Of a DNA stretch of 64,000 nt, positions 31,359 through 45,370 are shown in pieces. Each line of letters opens with the position of its first letter. Position 1 is the stretch's first letter. Origin of the DNA: Liolophura sinensis (Eukaryota > Mollusca > Polyplacophora > Chitonida > Chitonidae); contig NC_088300.1 in the NCBI RefSeq assembly GCF_032854445.1, forward strand, positions 24,473,608-24,537,607, given 5' to 3'. The notes under the pieces are model-generated. The model ran no database searches and was not told where the DNA came from. It saw only the letters and a list, made by a program, of their open reading frames with translations. The position numbers were made by a program, and so were the translations under genes.

Positions 31359-33500
31359 TCGAGAGAGAGAGTATGGGGAAAACCCTTGACACACCCGCCA
31401 TATAACCGTGTTGCAGCCTACATGTGCAGTCAACAAGCATACGCATGTGCAACTTCCACCATCTGCAGACCAGACACGGCATGCAGCGGCCTTTTGCTAT
31501 GTATTTTTACACATGTATATGTCGCAAAGAGACCATTGTTCCTGTGTATTTACGTGTACGTATATAGTTTTGAGCGCATTGTCTCTTTTTAAAAATGCGA
31601 ATGTGTGATATCAGCTCAATGTTGCGCGAGGAAACACCCATTAGGCTGTTTTCCATGCCCTCGATCAAAGTGTAACAATGCAATGGGTTCAGTTTTCCAT
31701 GCCCTCTGTCAGAGTGTAACAATCCAATGGGCTCTGTTTTCCATGCCCTCGATCAAAGTGTAACAATTCAATGCGCTCAGTTGTCTATGTCCTCGATCAA
31801 CATGTAACAATGCAGTGAGCTCAGTTTTCCATGCCCTTGCAGTGAGCCAAGCTTATCAATATCACAACACAAAAGGTTATAGACCAACGAATGGGAATAA
31901 TTTGCACATGACGACATTTGCATTACATGTAACGTTAGTCTCAGTCTTCCAGTCATCAAGTTAGATTTGTTACATCTTACCAGTAAAAGTCCGACGACAG
32001 TTTGAGAAATCCACCACCAAGATAATCAGTTTTCCATTTGATCTCATTTTGGCGATGTACATTTTATACAAATCATTTTATTTTAATGACTTGTGCCATC
32101 GTATGAAGTTTGACGTGTGAATTTTAAGTTTTTTAAAGAATTATTAGTTTTGTCAAAGGTCAGTGACCTTAATATAACCCATGCAGATCCGTTTCACCCA
32201 TTCCATTCATTAAAAGAACACAGTCTTAACCATATTTAGGTTTCCTTTTTCTGTGCTATATTACCTCATACAGTTTTTGTATATATACGTACATTTATTA
32301 TTTGATAGAAAACGGACCTTGTTCAGATCTCAATAACATATCACAAGTCATTGTCTACATGTCTTGGACATGCAGAAGTTTTAATCAAATTAAGGTATTT
32401 CTTGTCAGCTTGTAGACATTCTTGTGTAAATTTCACTGGTATTCTTATTAAGTTATAAAATCATTTGCCCACACGAAACATTTTCAGTTGTAACCATTTA
32501 TACAGACATCGTTCAGTTTTGTATTTTGGTTTTTCAAGGAAGCATCTTTTCTACATAAATATGATATGGTAGAAAGATACATATAAATAGCGCTAAATGT
32601 AAATAGCTGTACAACAGACTTTTTAATTAGGTGGAATTATTGTGATTTACACTCATGTATGTGATTACTTCGCATATCTGAAAGTTAGAATTTGAGTGGT
32701 AATATTTGCATAGTAGTTTTACGATATTTTTGTAAATTTCATGTTAATATTGTATATATCTGTACATTTGTTTTGTATATGTTGGATGTATATCCATGGT
32801 TTGCATCTGTGTCATTTGTATATATATACATAAGCTCTGACCGACCTTCGCTCATGCAGATATTCAAGATAACTGTTTGACAAACAGATATCGATTGATA
32901 CGATTTGTATATATTCGTATCTATATGCCATCTGACTTTGTATATAACTTTGTGTATAACTGCATGGAGTACAACAGCCGTCTCCAGATAAAAATATACT
33001 TATGGACATGTGTGTTTAATATTTTATATCTCTGGAATGGACGCTATTATTTGCAGAACAGATAAAGTGCCTTGTGATATTTTTCGGAAAAGCAATAGAC
33101 AGTTTTTTGTCCATGTGGAAATCTGACATACATGAATTGCCTGATCTTGTCGGGGATTTCCCTTCTTTGTTCAACCTGGTTAGTTTAATGCGCAGTAAGT
33201 GTACAATATGACCTATATGCGACCACTTCAAATTTACATCCCGTTTCACCCTAAATCCGTTTTCATTTTTATAGAGCAATGGTTGTGAAGCACACTACAC
33301 AATATTGATTTCCATCTAACGTGTGATGAAAACGATGCGGAGGCTTCCTCTTTTGTGTACGGTATTTGTACACTAAATTTTCTCCGTATATTCCCGAAGT
33401 TTAAGGCGTTAGATTTAGACTTACTCTAAACTGCAGGGTTTTGTTATATACGGTATTCCATGTGAACCTCGATTTGCTCAAATAAAAATGTGAGTATAAA
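31359..33500 (+). other. Probable long 3' UTR of the bZIP gene
   Basis: AT-rich, non-coding, with TGTATATA/TGTAAATA strings like Pumilio-type sites (TGTAAATA at about 32598). An AATAAA at 33481-33486 is followed by GT-rich sequence (GTGGGTGTTTCTG), a plausible 3' end. No transcript evidence; inference. Confidence 0.4.
31653..31840. repeat. 44-bp tandem repeat, about 4 copies
   Basis: Units start at 31653, 31697, 31741, 31785 and 31829, each like CCATGCCCTCGATCAAAGTG followed by TAACAATGCAATGGG. In the presumed 3' UTR of the bZIP gene. Confidence 0.9.
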
Positions 33501-34697
33501 TCAAATGAAAATTATACTGCATATGTGGGTGTTTCTGTTCCTCACCAAATTTAATGAGTCGATGTGGTTTATGTTTGAGCTTTCGTTAACTGAAGAGGGG
33601 ATTCTAAAGTCGCGTGTTCGAATCCAACTCTTCATCAGATGTAGGCCTATATCATGGTGGGACACTACTTAGCAGAAATCTGAGGTCATTTGTTTAAAAG
33701 TAAAACTGGAGTAAAACACCGTCCTTTGTCAGACATCAGCTGAAGCTCATGACTTAAAGTCACAGTCGAATAAGTGGAACCAAACTTCGGTTTCCTATGT
33801 CTCGTTTAGTTTCCTACATAGTTGTAACTTAACCGCCATTATGTAAGAGGAATATTCTTATCTTCACTGCGGACAGAAATGAAATAACTAACTAACTAAC
33901 TAAATAAATAAATAAATAAATAAACGAACCAAAAACCGAATGAAATTAATACAGTGACGGATGGTTATGCATGTAGATGCTTTCACCAGCTGACAAACAG
34001 GGTATCGAAAACGGATTACACGGATGTACACAGCCATCACCGCATAAACTCATTGTTCTGTTTATGAATTGAACTAACAAAAAAAAGCGAAAAAAAAAAA
34101 ACAAACAAACAAAAACACCTGTCCATTTTCTTTTATCCTGTACACATGTATAAGCGTTACTAGCAGAGAGATGGCCATATTGAACTCTGTTGACATAGTA
34201 ACACGTGACTACTACTACTACAGCAGACGCAAAACTTGACGAGACACGCTCTAGTAACCTTTCCAAGTCTGTTCTAAGTATAGTAACTATCGTCATCTGG
34301 GTGTCTTAAGGTTATGAAACACACATGAGACGGGTTTCTTTTTATTTGTTTACAAAAGAGCTGGAGCCGACGCGTGGCTAGTCCGCTGACGATCCAAGCA
34401 GCCCGTCTGTCTTCACCTGTGTATAAACAGAGTTAGAGCGTTACCCAGCGACGCGCCTTTGCGGCAAGAGTTGACATGTATAGGGCCCACAAATATATAT
34501 AATATATATATAAATATCAACGACTCGTGAGTCACTGCAATCAGGCACCCTTTGCACTGTTACACAGGCTTATATACGCAGCTAAATTAACATGCAGTTG
34601 TGTTGAAAGGCCTAAAAGGGAAGATGTCGCCACACAAAGAAAATATAGACGAACAAAATAAATTGTTTCCATTCTAACTTAATTTTTTTGTAGCAAA
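33501..34697. other. Non-coding interval with simple repeats
   Basis: Contains a TGTTCGAATCC B-box-like string near 33620 and AGTAAAACACC near 33710, perhaps a decayed SINE, plus (AAAT)n at 33900-33925 and an A-rich tract at 34078-34115. No gene seen. Confidence 0.45.
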
Positions 34698-34950
34698 TAC
34701 TCTCAAAAAATAAAAAATAAATAATAATAATCGGTTCAATTTAACTGAAAGTCTGTTTCCTGAGTGATGCTAGAAATTATAGCACACCTATTCTATTAAT
34801 TCAACATAAAAGACTGTATTAGATTAGAAGGAATCAAGGTGAATATGACACGCTGTTATGTTATAATACAACAATATCACAGAATACATCCTAGCATCTC
34901 TCAAAGAACATATTTTGTGTTGAAATTAACAGATTCTTTTTTTCACTGTA
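34698..34950. mobile_element. MITE-like inverted-repeat element, copy 1
   Basis: Family hallmark: TACACTCAAAA end, AACAGAAAGTCTGTTG-like string, TGAGTGATGCTAGAAT, a central AT-rich segment, then the same strings inverted and TTTTTTGAGTGTA. This copy is diverged (start TACTCTCAAAA, end TTTCACTGTA). Confidence 0.75.
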
Positions 34951-35584
34951 AATGCCTGTTTAATTAAAAATCATTAAACGATAATGCATGAGGCATTATG
35001 GGGTCAGAGTAAACTAATTAAAGTTTATCAAAAGTTTTTATCTATATCGTATCCCGAAGTAGTATGTATATAAGAATCATTATATGCGCACTTATCTTCC
35101 GTCCAGTAGTCGTAGTTATAGACCATCTATTTAAGTAAAATTACACACATATAACGATAGGTCCTATTAGGTATAAAAATAGGTGCAAAAATGAAATTCG
35201 AAATAGGTACCATGTACGCTTGTATATGTGTAAATACTATAAGTTGCAATTATATTTTCTTTCGTCACGGCAAGGTGATTGGGACTTGGCCATCGATGGT
35301 AGTTTTGTCATTTGGTGTACATGCGGAAATTTTTACGATCTGATTTCATTAAGTTGCCATGTGCAAGATGTTCTGCATTTCAGATTTCTGTCTTGAACTT
35401 TTCCATTAATTCCCGCTTCCATTAAGTCAGTTTCCATCCTTCAAGATTCTGTTACGTGCGCGTGTCAGGTTGGTGAGATGCTTGAGAGTCTCTTCTGGTG
35501 CGTCAGTATAGAACGAATATAAAGAGATAAGCCCAGGCAAGTTGTTTCTGATTTTGACGTCAGAGAATTTTCATTTGTAGGAAT

Positions 35585-35631
<47 letters not shown>

Positions 35632-37257
35632 AGAAAAATAAGGCGAAGGTATTCACGGCTGTTCCAATTATGCGTTACCCGGGCTGACTAAATATTTGAA
35701 TTATCGTAATTTAGCTATAAATTTAGCTTTAGAACATATTTAGCTATATACATTCTGAGTATTTCCCGTTCTCCCGATCTTCTACTTCCTTCCGCCATGA
35801 TTTTCACAACCATTTTTCTCCCGGATAATGCAAGTGGTTAATATACAAGTATACATCAAATCTAATTTTTTTTTTTCTGGAAAAAAAAATTGAAAAATTA
35901 GGACCCTCTTGCACAAAACGTTGTAAATCTATTTTGTTGTAAATTACATCCCATATATAAAGGTGTTATCAGTAACTTCATCACCCCAGGCACTCAAGTT
36001 TTCTGTGAAATTCTATAAATTTAAGCTACATTTAAAGAACCGCTCATGCCCAGTCCAGACTTGTATGTCATTATATACACCTACATGGTCGATTTTATCG
36101 GGTAGATGTCTTCTGACGATTGGGTCCTACCCTAAACACGTGTCATACACGGGTCATACGCATATTGCTGGAAGACCGCGTAAGATAGGAGAGGAATTAA
36201 GCCACAGAGTCTTGAGCTGGGCTTGAACTGATGACACTAGCAGGGCGTTTACCCTTACACATTTAGCCCGATTGTCTAGGTTACCACATATCATATATAA
36301 GCACACTGTAATGTAGAGTTATATACAGATAATTACATGAGTAAGGCTTGTAAATGATATCAGCAATGAGTTATGTGATATGTTATCAGAAATTTCGATC
36401 CAAGCTGTAAATCTTATTTCTGGAATATATACAAGTAAATACCATATTATGAATATATCGGCCTACCTCTACCACAGTAAGATATTGCCGAAACAAAATC
36501 GAAAGTCACCAACACATCAGGCATACATCACGTGATGCGACCCTTTATGTACTTCTGGATATCTTCTTTAAATTACGTGTATAGATTACGAGAATGTATT
36601 TTGAACTTTTCGAGATACGCCTCTACAAATACTGTTATATACAATCCGCTCCATATACAGTATAGGGCATGCATTAATTTCTCAGAAATAAGAACAAAGC
36701 CTAGCGAATCGGACACCGTACTGTTAGGCTATATGGATGTTAAGTTTGTTAAATTAGGCAAGCCATTATGAAAATTTTCTGTAAATAAAATAAAATGAAA
36801 AATAGCACAGATATAGAAATCCGTCACTGATATCCATGTATATACAGTAAGGACGCGGGAATGAATTTCCCTGAATATGTGAATAAAGTGTATTATTTCG
36901 AAATTATTTATGTAAAATATATATTAAACGTCCTGAGTGTAGAGTAAAACACTGATCAAGTAATAAAACATTTAAATAAAATGAGGAATAGAGTGTGTGT
37001 ATATGAAGCCGAGTCTATGACAAACATTCTATGCTTGCCCCCCCCCCCTTCCCTCCTCCAGGTGTGGTATTGCGTTGACAGAAATATGACACACTTCTAT
37101 AAATGTTTGTTTCATTGAACTCCATGCAATCGAGGACACGGGTGATAAGATAATTTGTCATACACTATAAAATTCCTGGAGTTGAGCCGAAAGTGAACTA
37201 AATATTACGATGCATCCAAAGTTAAATACATACAAACATCGAAATACGTTATTTATG
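34951..37257. other. Non-coding interval
   Basis: No gene seen. Holds the poly-C tract (listed separately), a C tract near 37040, and a minus-strand SINE-like remnant at about 36130-36285 (TTGAGCTGGGCTTGAACTGA, related to the family 1 B-box region). Confidence 0.45.
35586..35630. repeat. Poly-C tract followed by (AC)n
   Basis: 31 consecutive C residues (35586-35616), then seven AC dinucleotides. Long C runs can form i-motif/G-quadruplex structures and are prone to length error. Confidence 0.97.
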
Positions 37258-37510
37258 ATAATGCCTCGAAGTCGGGAGACCCCGGGATCAAACCCTGGTC
37301 CGATCATATAGAGGAATTCAAAAATATTACTTGTTGCTTCCTCGCTTGGTACTCAGCACTGATTAGAGGAAGCATGACTTCTGTGACGACAGCACTTCGG
37401 CGGCATGGTCTCGCCTACCACAAGAAGACACAATATATCTGCAAACACCGAAAGACTCAACGTCGCATTGTGACTGAAAAATTGTTACGAAATTAAACCT
37501 CAAGCATACA
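37258..37510 (+). mobile_element. tRNA-derived SINE, family 2
   Basis: B-box-like GGGATCAAACCCTGGTCCGA, body with GCCTACCACAAGAAGACAC and tail GTGACTGAAAAATTGTTACG then AAATTAAACCTCAAGCATAC. Shares CCACAAGAAGAC and the B-box segment with the copy at 58.5-58.8 kb. Confidence 0.7.
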
Positions 37511-37918
37511 TACATATACACATATTAAGAATAATGTGATTTTTGACTAATAAAAAATTACGATTATGAAATCAGATTTTATTTTCTTAATTCAAGGAAG
37601 TTTTAAATTCAGAACTCAAACTATATCTTAACTATGTCACTACCCTGGCTGTGATTTGTTATGTTACTGGAACGCCATGACGCCCTATCCGTGTCACAGT
37701 ATATACTGACCCCAGTCCGACTAGTACTTGGCCTATCTCTTAATGCTGATCACAGGGAAGTAACAAACATGCTAGATTTATCACCAACTCGATTCAGTCT
37801 TGAACATGACCCCTAGCTTTACGATGACATTCTTACACACATATACTGAGCAGTTTAAAATTATAGGTGACTTTCCATGGTGATGACTAATTATCATGTC
37901 TAAGTCAGTTAGTCTGGT

Positions 37919-38575
37919 GTCTGGTGTAAACTATGTGTTATATGTGTATCTGTGTTTTATGTTATATATAGTAATGTGTGTATCTATGAAATGTGTTATA
38001 TAAGTAATGTTTGTATCTGTGTTATGTGTGTATATGTAATGTGTTATATATGTAATGATTGTATTTGTGTAATGTGTGTGTCTATGTAATGTGTTATATA
38101 TAGTAATGTTTTATCCATATAATGCGTTATATGTGTAATGTTTGTATCTGCGTAATGTGTTGTATCTATGTAATGTGCGTATCTATGTGATGTGTTATAC
38201 ATAGTAATGTTTGTATCTGTGTAATGTGTTACATATAGTATTGTTTTATCTATGTGATGTGCTATATGTGTAATATTTGTATCTGTATAATGTGTGTATA
38301 TGTAATATGTTATATATGTGATGTTTATATCTGTGTAATGTGGGTATCTGTGTAATGTGTATATCTATGTAATGTGTTATATATGTAATATTTGTATCTG
38401 CGTAATGTGTGTATCTATGTAATGTGTTATATAAAGTAATGTTTTATCTACGTAATGTGTTATATATGTAATGTTTGTATCTGCTTAATGTGTTGTATCT
38501 GTGTAATGTATATGTGTAATGTGTTATATATATAGTACTGTTTGTATCTGCGTAATGTGTGTATTTATGTATTAT
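37919..38575. repeat. AT/GT-rich minisatellite
   Basis: Irregular units of GTAATGTGTGTATCTATGTA, ATGTGTTATATATGTAATG and TTTGTATCTGCGTAATGTG. Unit length varies, about 50-60 bp for the compound unit. Confidence 0.85.
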
Positions 38576-40050
38576 GTGCGTCTGTATATTCCTGATGTCA
38601 ACATAACTCACCCCTGTTGATGACAAAGTAAAGCGCATATATGTATTGTGGGTCTCGTATACACTGGTACTTTTCTTCAGCATATATAATACTAAGCTGA
38701 TCAGTGGCACTCATGGATTTTGAATGGGTAATTCAGATATCATATGACATTCGATGCCAGCAATACTCTCATGACAATGCAATTTACACAAAACGCATGT
38801 ATACATGTGTATATACATTAGGTTGGGTGTGGCAGCACAGATTGTATATATGTGACATAGGCACCTATACATACAGATGTGTGCAGGTGTATTATGGACT
38901 ACTATTAGAATGTACGGCAGACAAGATAACCTTACTTAAGATACGAACATGGGCAGAATTCCAGTACAGAATTTTCTCTTTCATTTCAACATGCATGTCA
39001 AGTATATCATCATATGCATAGAAATTTGGTTTTAGCAAAACTGTATAACATAATCCAACTATTACTTTCGTCACCACAATAAATAAATGTGGCAAAAGTA
39101 TAAATACCTTATTACCTCATTAAATAAGTGTGAAGAAATGACGACATAAAGCGGACAACTTTGAGGTGTCTCTGTTTTGTATTTTTTTGTCAGATCCTCC
39201 GTTTGTTGCTTTTAAAAATTCACATTCATACATTCATTACACCTGTAATTTACTGGAATGGTATTAAAAGTTGTATTCAAGGATGAAGGTTATTGCTAGG
39301 TATAGGTGTGAATAGGGCAATGTTATTGATAAAGGGGATTACCTGATGCTGGGGACTTTCTTTGCGAATACAACCAAAGACATTGCTTTAAAATGTCTAC
39401 CACAGACTCATCAGGAAAGTCCCTGAGTCGACTGTTTCACAGCTTATATACTTTTCAAGAAAAATTCTTCCTGAACCAGTGAAAAGTTTACCGCCATACA
39501 CTCGGCTACTTTACGAACATCAGCGCTGTATACATTTTATCTTCCTTGCAGTTAAACACCCTCGTTATTATATTACAGAAAGACTTTTTTCTTTCTTAAT
39601 ACTGATATGTTTAATTGGCATGCATAATATAATTAAAATTCAGACCTTCCGCATAACCTTCGGATACCATTTTATATTGTCTTCCTGGTTCCCAGTATAG
39701 ATCTATATCGTATTCAAAGAACCAACAAGGTCAAGGCCAAATGCAGATGTGATGGTCATCTCCTTGATAAGCAGACGAGCACAGACCACTGAAAGTCAGA
39801 CATGTATACAAACTTTCGACTGTGTTGTGTACAATGTGTAAGTTTTTCGTCTTACATGAGAATACAGGGAATTCTACTGAAACTGCTGTGGCATCAGTTA
39901 TTGGAAAGGCTTAATTTCCTTTATCTTAATTTTGGTCTCAGTAAATATGGCGTCTGTAAGGTTTGTGGGTAGTGGAAACCGGAGTCTTAAGAGTAAACAA
40001 CGTCACTTTCGTAACAGGAGAGCTGGATTCTCATCCAGCGAGGGTGGTTA
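38576..40050. other. Non-coding interval
   Basis: AT-rich. Short open frames lack conserved motifs. Nothing else recognised. Confidence 0.5.
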
Positions 40051-40150
40051 TATCTATTTATTTACTTGATTGCTGTTTTACGCCGTACTCAAGGATATTT
40101 CACTTATACGAGGGCGACCAGCATGATGGTGAGAGGACACCTGACAGAGA
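40051..40150 (-). mobile_element. SINE family 1 fragment
   Basis: TATTTACTTGATTGCTGTTT, CGCCGTACTCAAGGATATTT and GGCGACCAGCATGATGGTGA: the 3' tail region in minus orientation. Confidence 0.8.
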
Positions 40151-40409
40151 GGGTGAAAACAGCTACATGTATACAAATACACAATAAGATGTGCAGATTG
40201 ACCCGAGAGGCCAATGGTATGATAAATGACAGCTGTGCGCATGGTCAGTTTCCTTCCGCATGCACAAACAGGCTCTGTAAAGTAACCATGCGCCCGTTTG
40301 GTTTGAGGCAGGTTCGGGCATCCTCACTTTCTTTCTAAAACCCCGATTGCTCTCTATTTGCCTGTTTGAAAAGCTATTGAACAGTGGTCGTATAACTTTG
40401 ACGTCCACC

Positions 40410-40640
40410 TACACTCGAAAAAAAAGTTGTTCATTTTGATAGAAAGTCTGTTGTTTAAGTGATGATAAAATGTATCCTGTTATTATAACATAACAACGTG
40501 TCATATTCAACGTAATACTAGTACCCTGTTAGTGAATCACAATCTTTATGTTAAATTAGTGCTATTTAACAGAATAATCTGCTGGAATAACAGAATACAT
40601 TCTAGCATCATTCAAACAACAGACTTTTTTTTTGAGAGCA
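40410..40640. mobile_element. MITE-like inverted-repeat element, copy 2
   Basis: Starts TACACTCGAAAAAA, contains AGAAAGTCTGTTGTTTAAGT and its inverted partner CATTCAAACAACAGACTTTT. The right terminus is degraded (TTTGAGAGCA). Confidence 0.8.
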
Positions 40641-41871
40641 GACCATTTTCGTTAAACGTCGTAATTGAAAGTTATCTCACAAGATGACGTCATTTACGCA
40701 GAAAAACCTGCGTACGAATGTAAAGTGAAATATGCCACTGAGTCTAACGTTAAACAACAACCAAATAAATAAATACATAAATGTTTTTGCAGCTCTTAGA
40801 GTCCAAAACGACTTTATGGGCTGTACAAACATTTGTCTGTGTTATGTACAACAGGTTTGAGCAACATTATGTTGTTCCATATACTTCATAATTAAACACA
40901 ATATTGACTATATTCCTCATTCTGGTAAGTAGATATAGCCTTCAGTTTCTGTTGATGAGCAATACTTCAATGAGACGTTCTTCATGTATGTATCCGTGTT
41001 TATGTTTGTTTGTAGAAGGAACCCCCAAGTGCCACGTTTAAACCGGGAAGTCTTATATAGCCATGAAAAGGAAGTCACAAGGATGTATCTCTTTATGTTT
41101 TGTTCTGATTCACATTGTTACTTAAAGTACAATCGTTCTATACAACTGCACAGTACTTTAAAGGCTCTCAAAGTGGGTGATTTATTCCTGCTGTGATTTG
41201 GTAATTTCCCATGAGCTGTATGATTTTTTCCAAGCATGTAGTCCACCGGCATCCGAGAAACAGAAGTTTTAAAAAAAGTATGTAGAGTTGTAAACATGAC
41301 CCAAATTATTGCTCAGACTCAATTCCCATCATTAATCACACGCACCGTATTTATTCCAGGCATAATTTTCAACTTATTTTTCTTCCCTGGAACGTCAGTT
41401 GGATTCTCCAAAATAGCCTGGCTATCGTGGTAGAAGTAAAATAATTTGCCGTTTTGTCGAATCCATGGACAGTCAATCAAGCCTGCAAGAAAAGCATATA
41501 CGCGTAACATAAAAAGTGCTCAAAATGCCGTTCCGAACAAAATCATTAACATGTGAACACCACCATTACATTGCTGGCGTAAATCTGCTTGAATTTCGAA
41601 ATAAAATAGGCCTATATACACCATGGTCATTGCCTGAATTAAGACTTGTAGGTTCACTGTTGCCTCGAACTCGTCACCAATCGACCACACCCCAGGCCTC
41701 GCTGTCTTTGATATTTATGACGATGACGCCGTTAACATCAGGCCCCTGACGAATGAGTTAACATGTTGGAATCCAGCTTTTAATACATCGACTGCGACCT
41801 GAACTCAGCCTAGAGGTTTGTCAGATATCAGATGAAGGGCGGTTCATGGTTTAAACTCCATGTGCACATCG

Positions 41872-41990
41872 ATATCCTCTGCCATAAAACTTAGCAACCG
41901 GCATATATTAAGTGAAAAATTCTTGAGCACTGCTTTAAACACTAATCAATGAGTCTATCAATCAATTAATAAATCAATCAATCAATCAAC
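41872..41990 (+). mobile_element. SINE-like tail with (AATC)n end
   Basis: AAGTGAAAAATTCTTGAGCA then TTTAAACACTAATCAATGAG and repeated ATCA. Same tail architecture as family 1 but diverged. Confidence 0.5.
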
Positions 41991-44921
41991 CACACCCACT
42001 CGTTAACACGCTTACCCTCTCACATACTCTATGGCCCGCCCCTTTACTCTCTCAGTCCAGACCACACACGTATATATTTATAGAAGAACGTCCAAAATTA
42101 CTTGATGACTATTAGTCTAGACTATCAATTACAGTAAAACCTTCCTCAGAGTTGGCTGTTAATTGGGGGTGATCGATATTGCTGTGCTAATTATTGGAAT
42201 TGAAACTTGGAACTAGCCGAATCTGTTCTTGTTTCAGGATTGTTTTTATTTCTTTGGCGCCAAATTATTGATTGTTGGTTTATATATGTATCGTTTATAA
42301 TGTTCATCTGGCGCCACTATGGTTTTTGTGAGATAATAACTATGGCATTAGGTGAGACAAGGAATGAACATGTGTGTGTGTATATATATATATATGTATG
42401 TATATATGTATGTATGACTTGGTTTAGCTGAAAGTAAGATCGGACATATCGCTCTATCTCCCAGAAGCAACTTTTTAATTAGATTAAAACTAAGAATGGT
42501 TTTCTTTATTTCTGATTTGTTTGTTGGTGGAATCTTTTTGATTCTTTGCAACCGATTGGTGCAAATAATGTAGGTTTTTGGATTCCCGTCAAGTGTGTGT
42601 TTTCTTTGATGTCACCGATGAAGATAGTGAAACTATATGGGTTTTCGATAGAAACACTACGGATTATAACATTTCGGGCACAACATTTTGTTTTAGAGCC
42701 TCGATCTGGGCGAACTGTTTGTCATTTTAGTTAGATAATGTAAAGGCTCTTTGAATAAACATGATTGGGATGTGCCTCGAGTGCTGTATTAGTATGTCAA
42801 CCCTGAATATTGTATGAGTGATCTTTGAGACACCTCTCCAGCCTGGGCACTGCTCAGTTATCACGCCATGATAGAGCATGGAGCGAAATTCAGTGGTTAT
42901 AAAACACCCTGCATTGAATAAAGCAGGAAGATATTGTTCAGCATTGTCCTCATTCTGTTATGTGCCAATTTGGAAATCCCTCTCCACATCCTATCAGTAA
43001 AAGCCCGCTTTCCTAATGGCCGTAATGTAATACATGCTTTAGAAAAGCCGAAACACCATTTGGAAAAGCTGTTAGTTCAAATCTTTTGCAATAGTTCTTA
43101 ATTCTCTTCTTTTTCAAAAGATTTGAATTCACACCTTTTCGGAAAGGCGTTAATCCACACTAAATTAATTAACACTGGATTCTGAATGGAATTAATTCAC
43201 ACGCCTTGTGAAAGCCCTTCTGTGTAGGGCCTATGGTTTTTGTCTTGTACATATGTAAGTGCTTTTGTTCGTCTAGACATTATTGAAAACGTGTGTGTTT
43301 AAGTATCTTTTTTGAATACATCTGAAGCGTGATCGTCATTTAGCTACATTCAACATAATAAACCTGGATATGTATATCTGTTCATCTGTCCATCAACAAA
43401 AAAAGATGGTAACTAGAATGATTTTGAAATGTGATCTGCGCCCTTGCGCTATGTCGATATCAAGGAATCGCCTTATATGAGTGCTGTGTGATGTTTTGTA
43501 GAGTATTATTTTAATTTAGCGCAAAACAGATATTTGTATTACGCACCAGTCTATCTACCTGTCTTACAACTAATTTATTGTAAATGACATTAATTGTTCG
43601 ACCAACAGAAATAGTCTGTAATCTGTGATGAATTCACTGCATTTCGTACAAAGTGTAACGCAGTACGGGTTTATTTTCTTGACGAAACTTTCCCCATATT
43701 TCACGTTATTGAAGTGGAAATCCCCTTTTAAAATGTGTCAAGGAGTTATACAAGGCTGTACACTGAGCGTTCAACTTTTCACTTAAATTGGAGTTCCTCA
43801 TTGCCGACACGTGACCCGTGACTCATTTCAGTGCACAACACTACATGTATCATACGGTGAAATGCTGACGGCACATATTAAAACTTACAACACGTCCGGT
43901 GTTTCTCTCCTCTATGTACATAATCTAGAGAAATCCATGTAACCAAACATGGAATATAGTCATAGCTTCTCATGTGTCTTATTATAACGTACCGCTGACG
44001 GTTGGTCGTACGTGTATGCGCCATTATCAGACACTACAGTGAGTACCGTGGTTCACCTAAGAGTTCGACCATTACTAAGTTACACATTTTACTTGATTCT
44101 CAGAGTTCTATAATTGATCTTAGAAAAGTGTTTGAGGTTGGTTTGAAAGGTAACATAAATTCCTATTTTTGGTTGGTTTCTAATGTAAGATGATATGCCC
44201 TACTGGAAAAAATATAAATTCCAACACCAAATGTAATACTTTATGAGCTTTATTTGTCCTTACATGCAAATGCAAATTTTTGGGACAGTTTTTACGGCAA
44301 TTAAGGCGGTAACTAGATATGTCCTGTTCTGCTGGGAGCTGGTGATAAACGTATAGATCAACACTGTGTGGCCTTGTAATACATTCTAGGAGGGGATTTC
44401 CTGATCTGCGCCACGTGTCAGCTCAGCCACGTGTATGGCGTCAGCCTTCCGTGTATTTCATGTAAGCATATAGTGAGTGAGATCTGAATATTCATATTGC
44501 CCAAATATAGGGGTTTATGCATGTCACCATGGAGTATGATGGTAGTGGGCCCTTGTGGTGCAATATCAAAACATGATTTTGGATCTTGTACTTTATGAAT
44601 GCAGGCACAAGTTTTACACCTTACCGTACTGAACGGATTATAATTGTGATTGACAGTTTATACATTATAATGTTTATACATTGTAATGTCCGGCTCTTAT
44701 TACCGTAGTTTCCTGTGTGTAGTACCCCTGGGTTGCCAACATGTTATACTCTATGGCCAAATACATACTTGTTGATTTCTTTACGCGCACTATTGTTGCG
44801 TGTCAACAGGCCAAGACATAGGGCATGGTTCATGGCCGTACTGTTGGAATGCTTCTCCCTTCATGGGCTCAGCCACCCCGGCCCGGCTGATTTCTGGATT
44901 GTTAGATTAATGCCCTTTTGG

Positions 44922-45370
44922 TCAAAGTACGATCAATCTGTAATATTTGTCACGGTTTCCATTGAAGGCCCAACCGCACCATGCCTGCGACAAGGAAATT
45001 ACTGAGCTGCGACAGAGAAATGGGGGATTAAGCGTAAATCGTAGAAAGAGCGCGCGACTGGTCGCAAATGTCTTGGGTGATAACCAGTACAAAACTAGTC
45101 TCAGCAAGCTCGATAGTCATGTCAAACACATTTCATCGTCTATTCCAGATCGCAAGACGCTTCACAATTGGTGGTGCCACCTGTCCTACGACGTCAAGAT
45201 CGATTGTGCTAGCGTGAATCAACGGCCGTCACTGGTTGTTCGTACGATCAATTCGCACGACTATACTTACGATATCTATACGGCTGATCTTAGCATACGT
45301 CTTTTCCAATCATTAGCGGTCGCACGACGAGGCGTACATTGACGATCAATCGTGCGACTGCGTGACTCAC
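44922..45370. repeat. CpG-rich block with GTCGCACGA/TCGTGCGAC motifs, possible old mobile element
   Basis: CG dinucleotides are much denser than in the flanks. GGTCGCACGACG at about 45317 and CAATCGTGCGACTGCG at about 45347 are inverted relatives, and ACTGGTCGCAAATG and ATTCGCACGACTA echo them. The open frame through it (131 codons) shows no known motif. An inactive MITE-like element is my guess. Confidence 0.35.
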
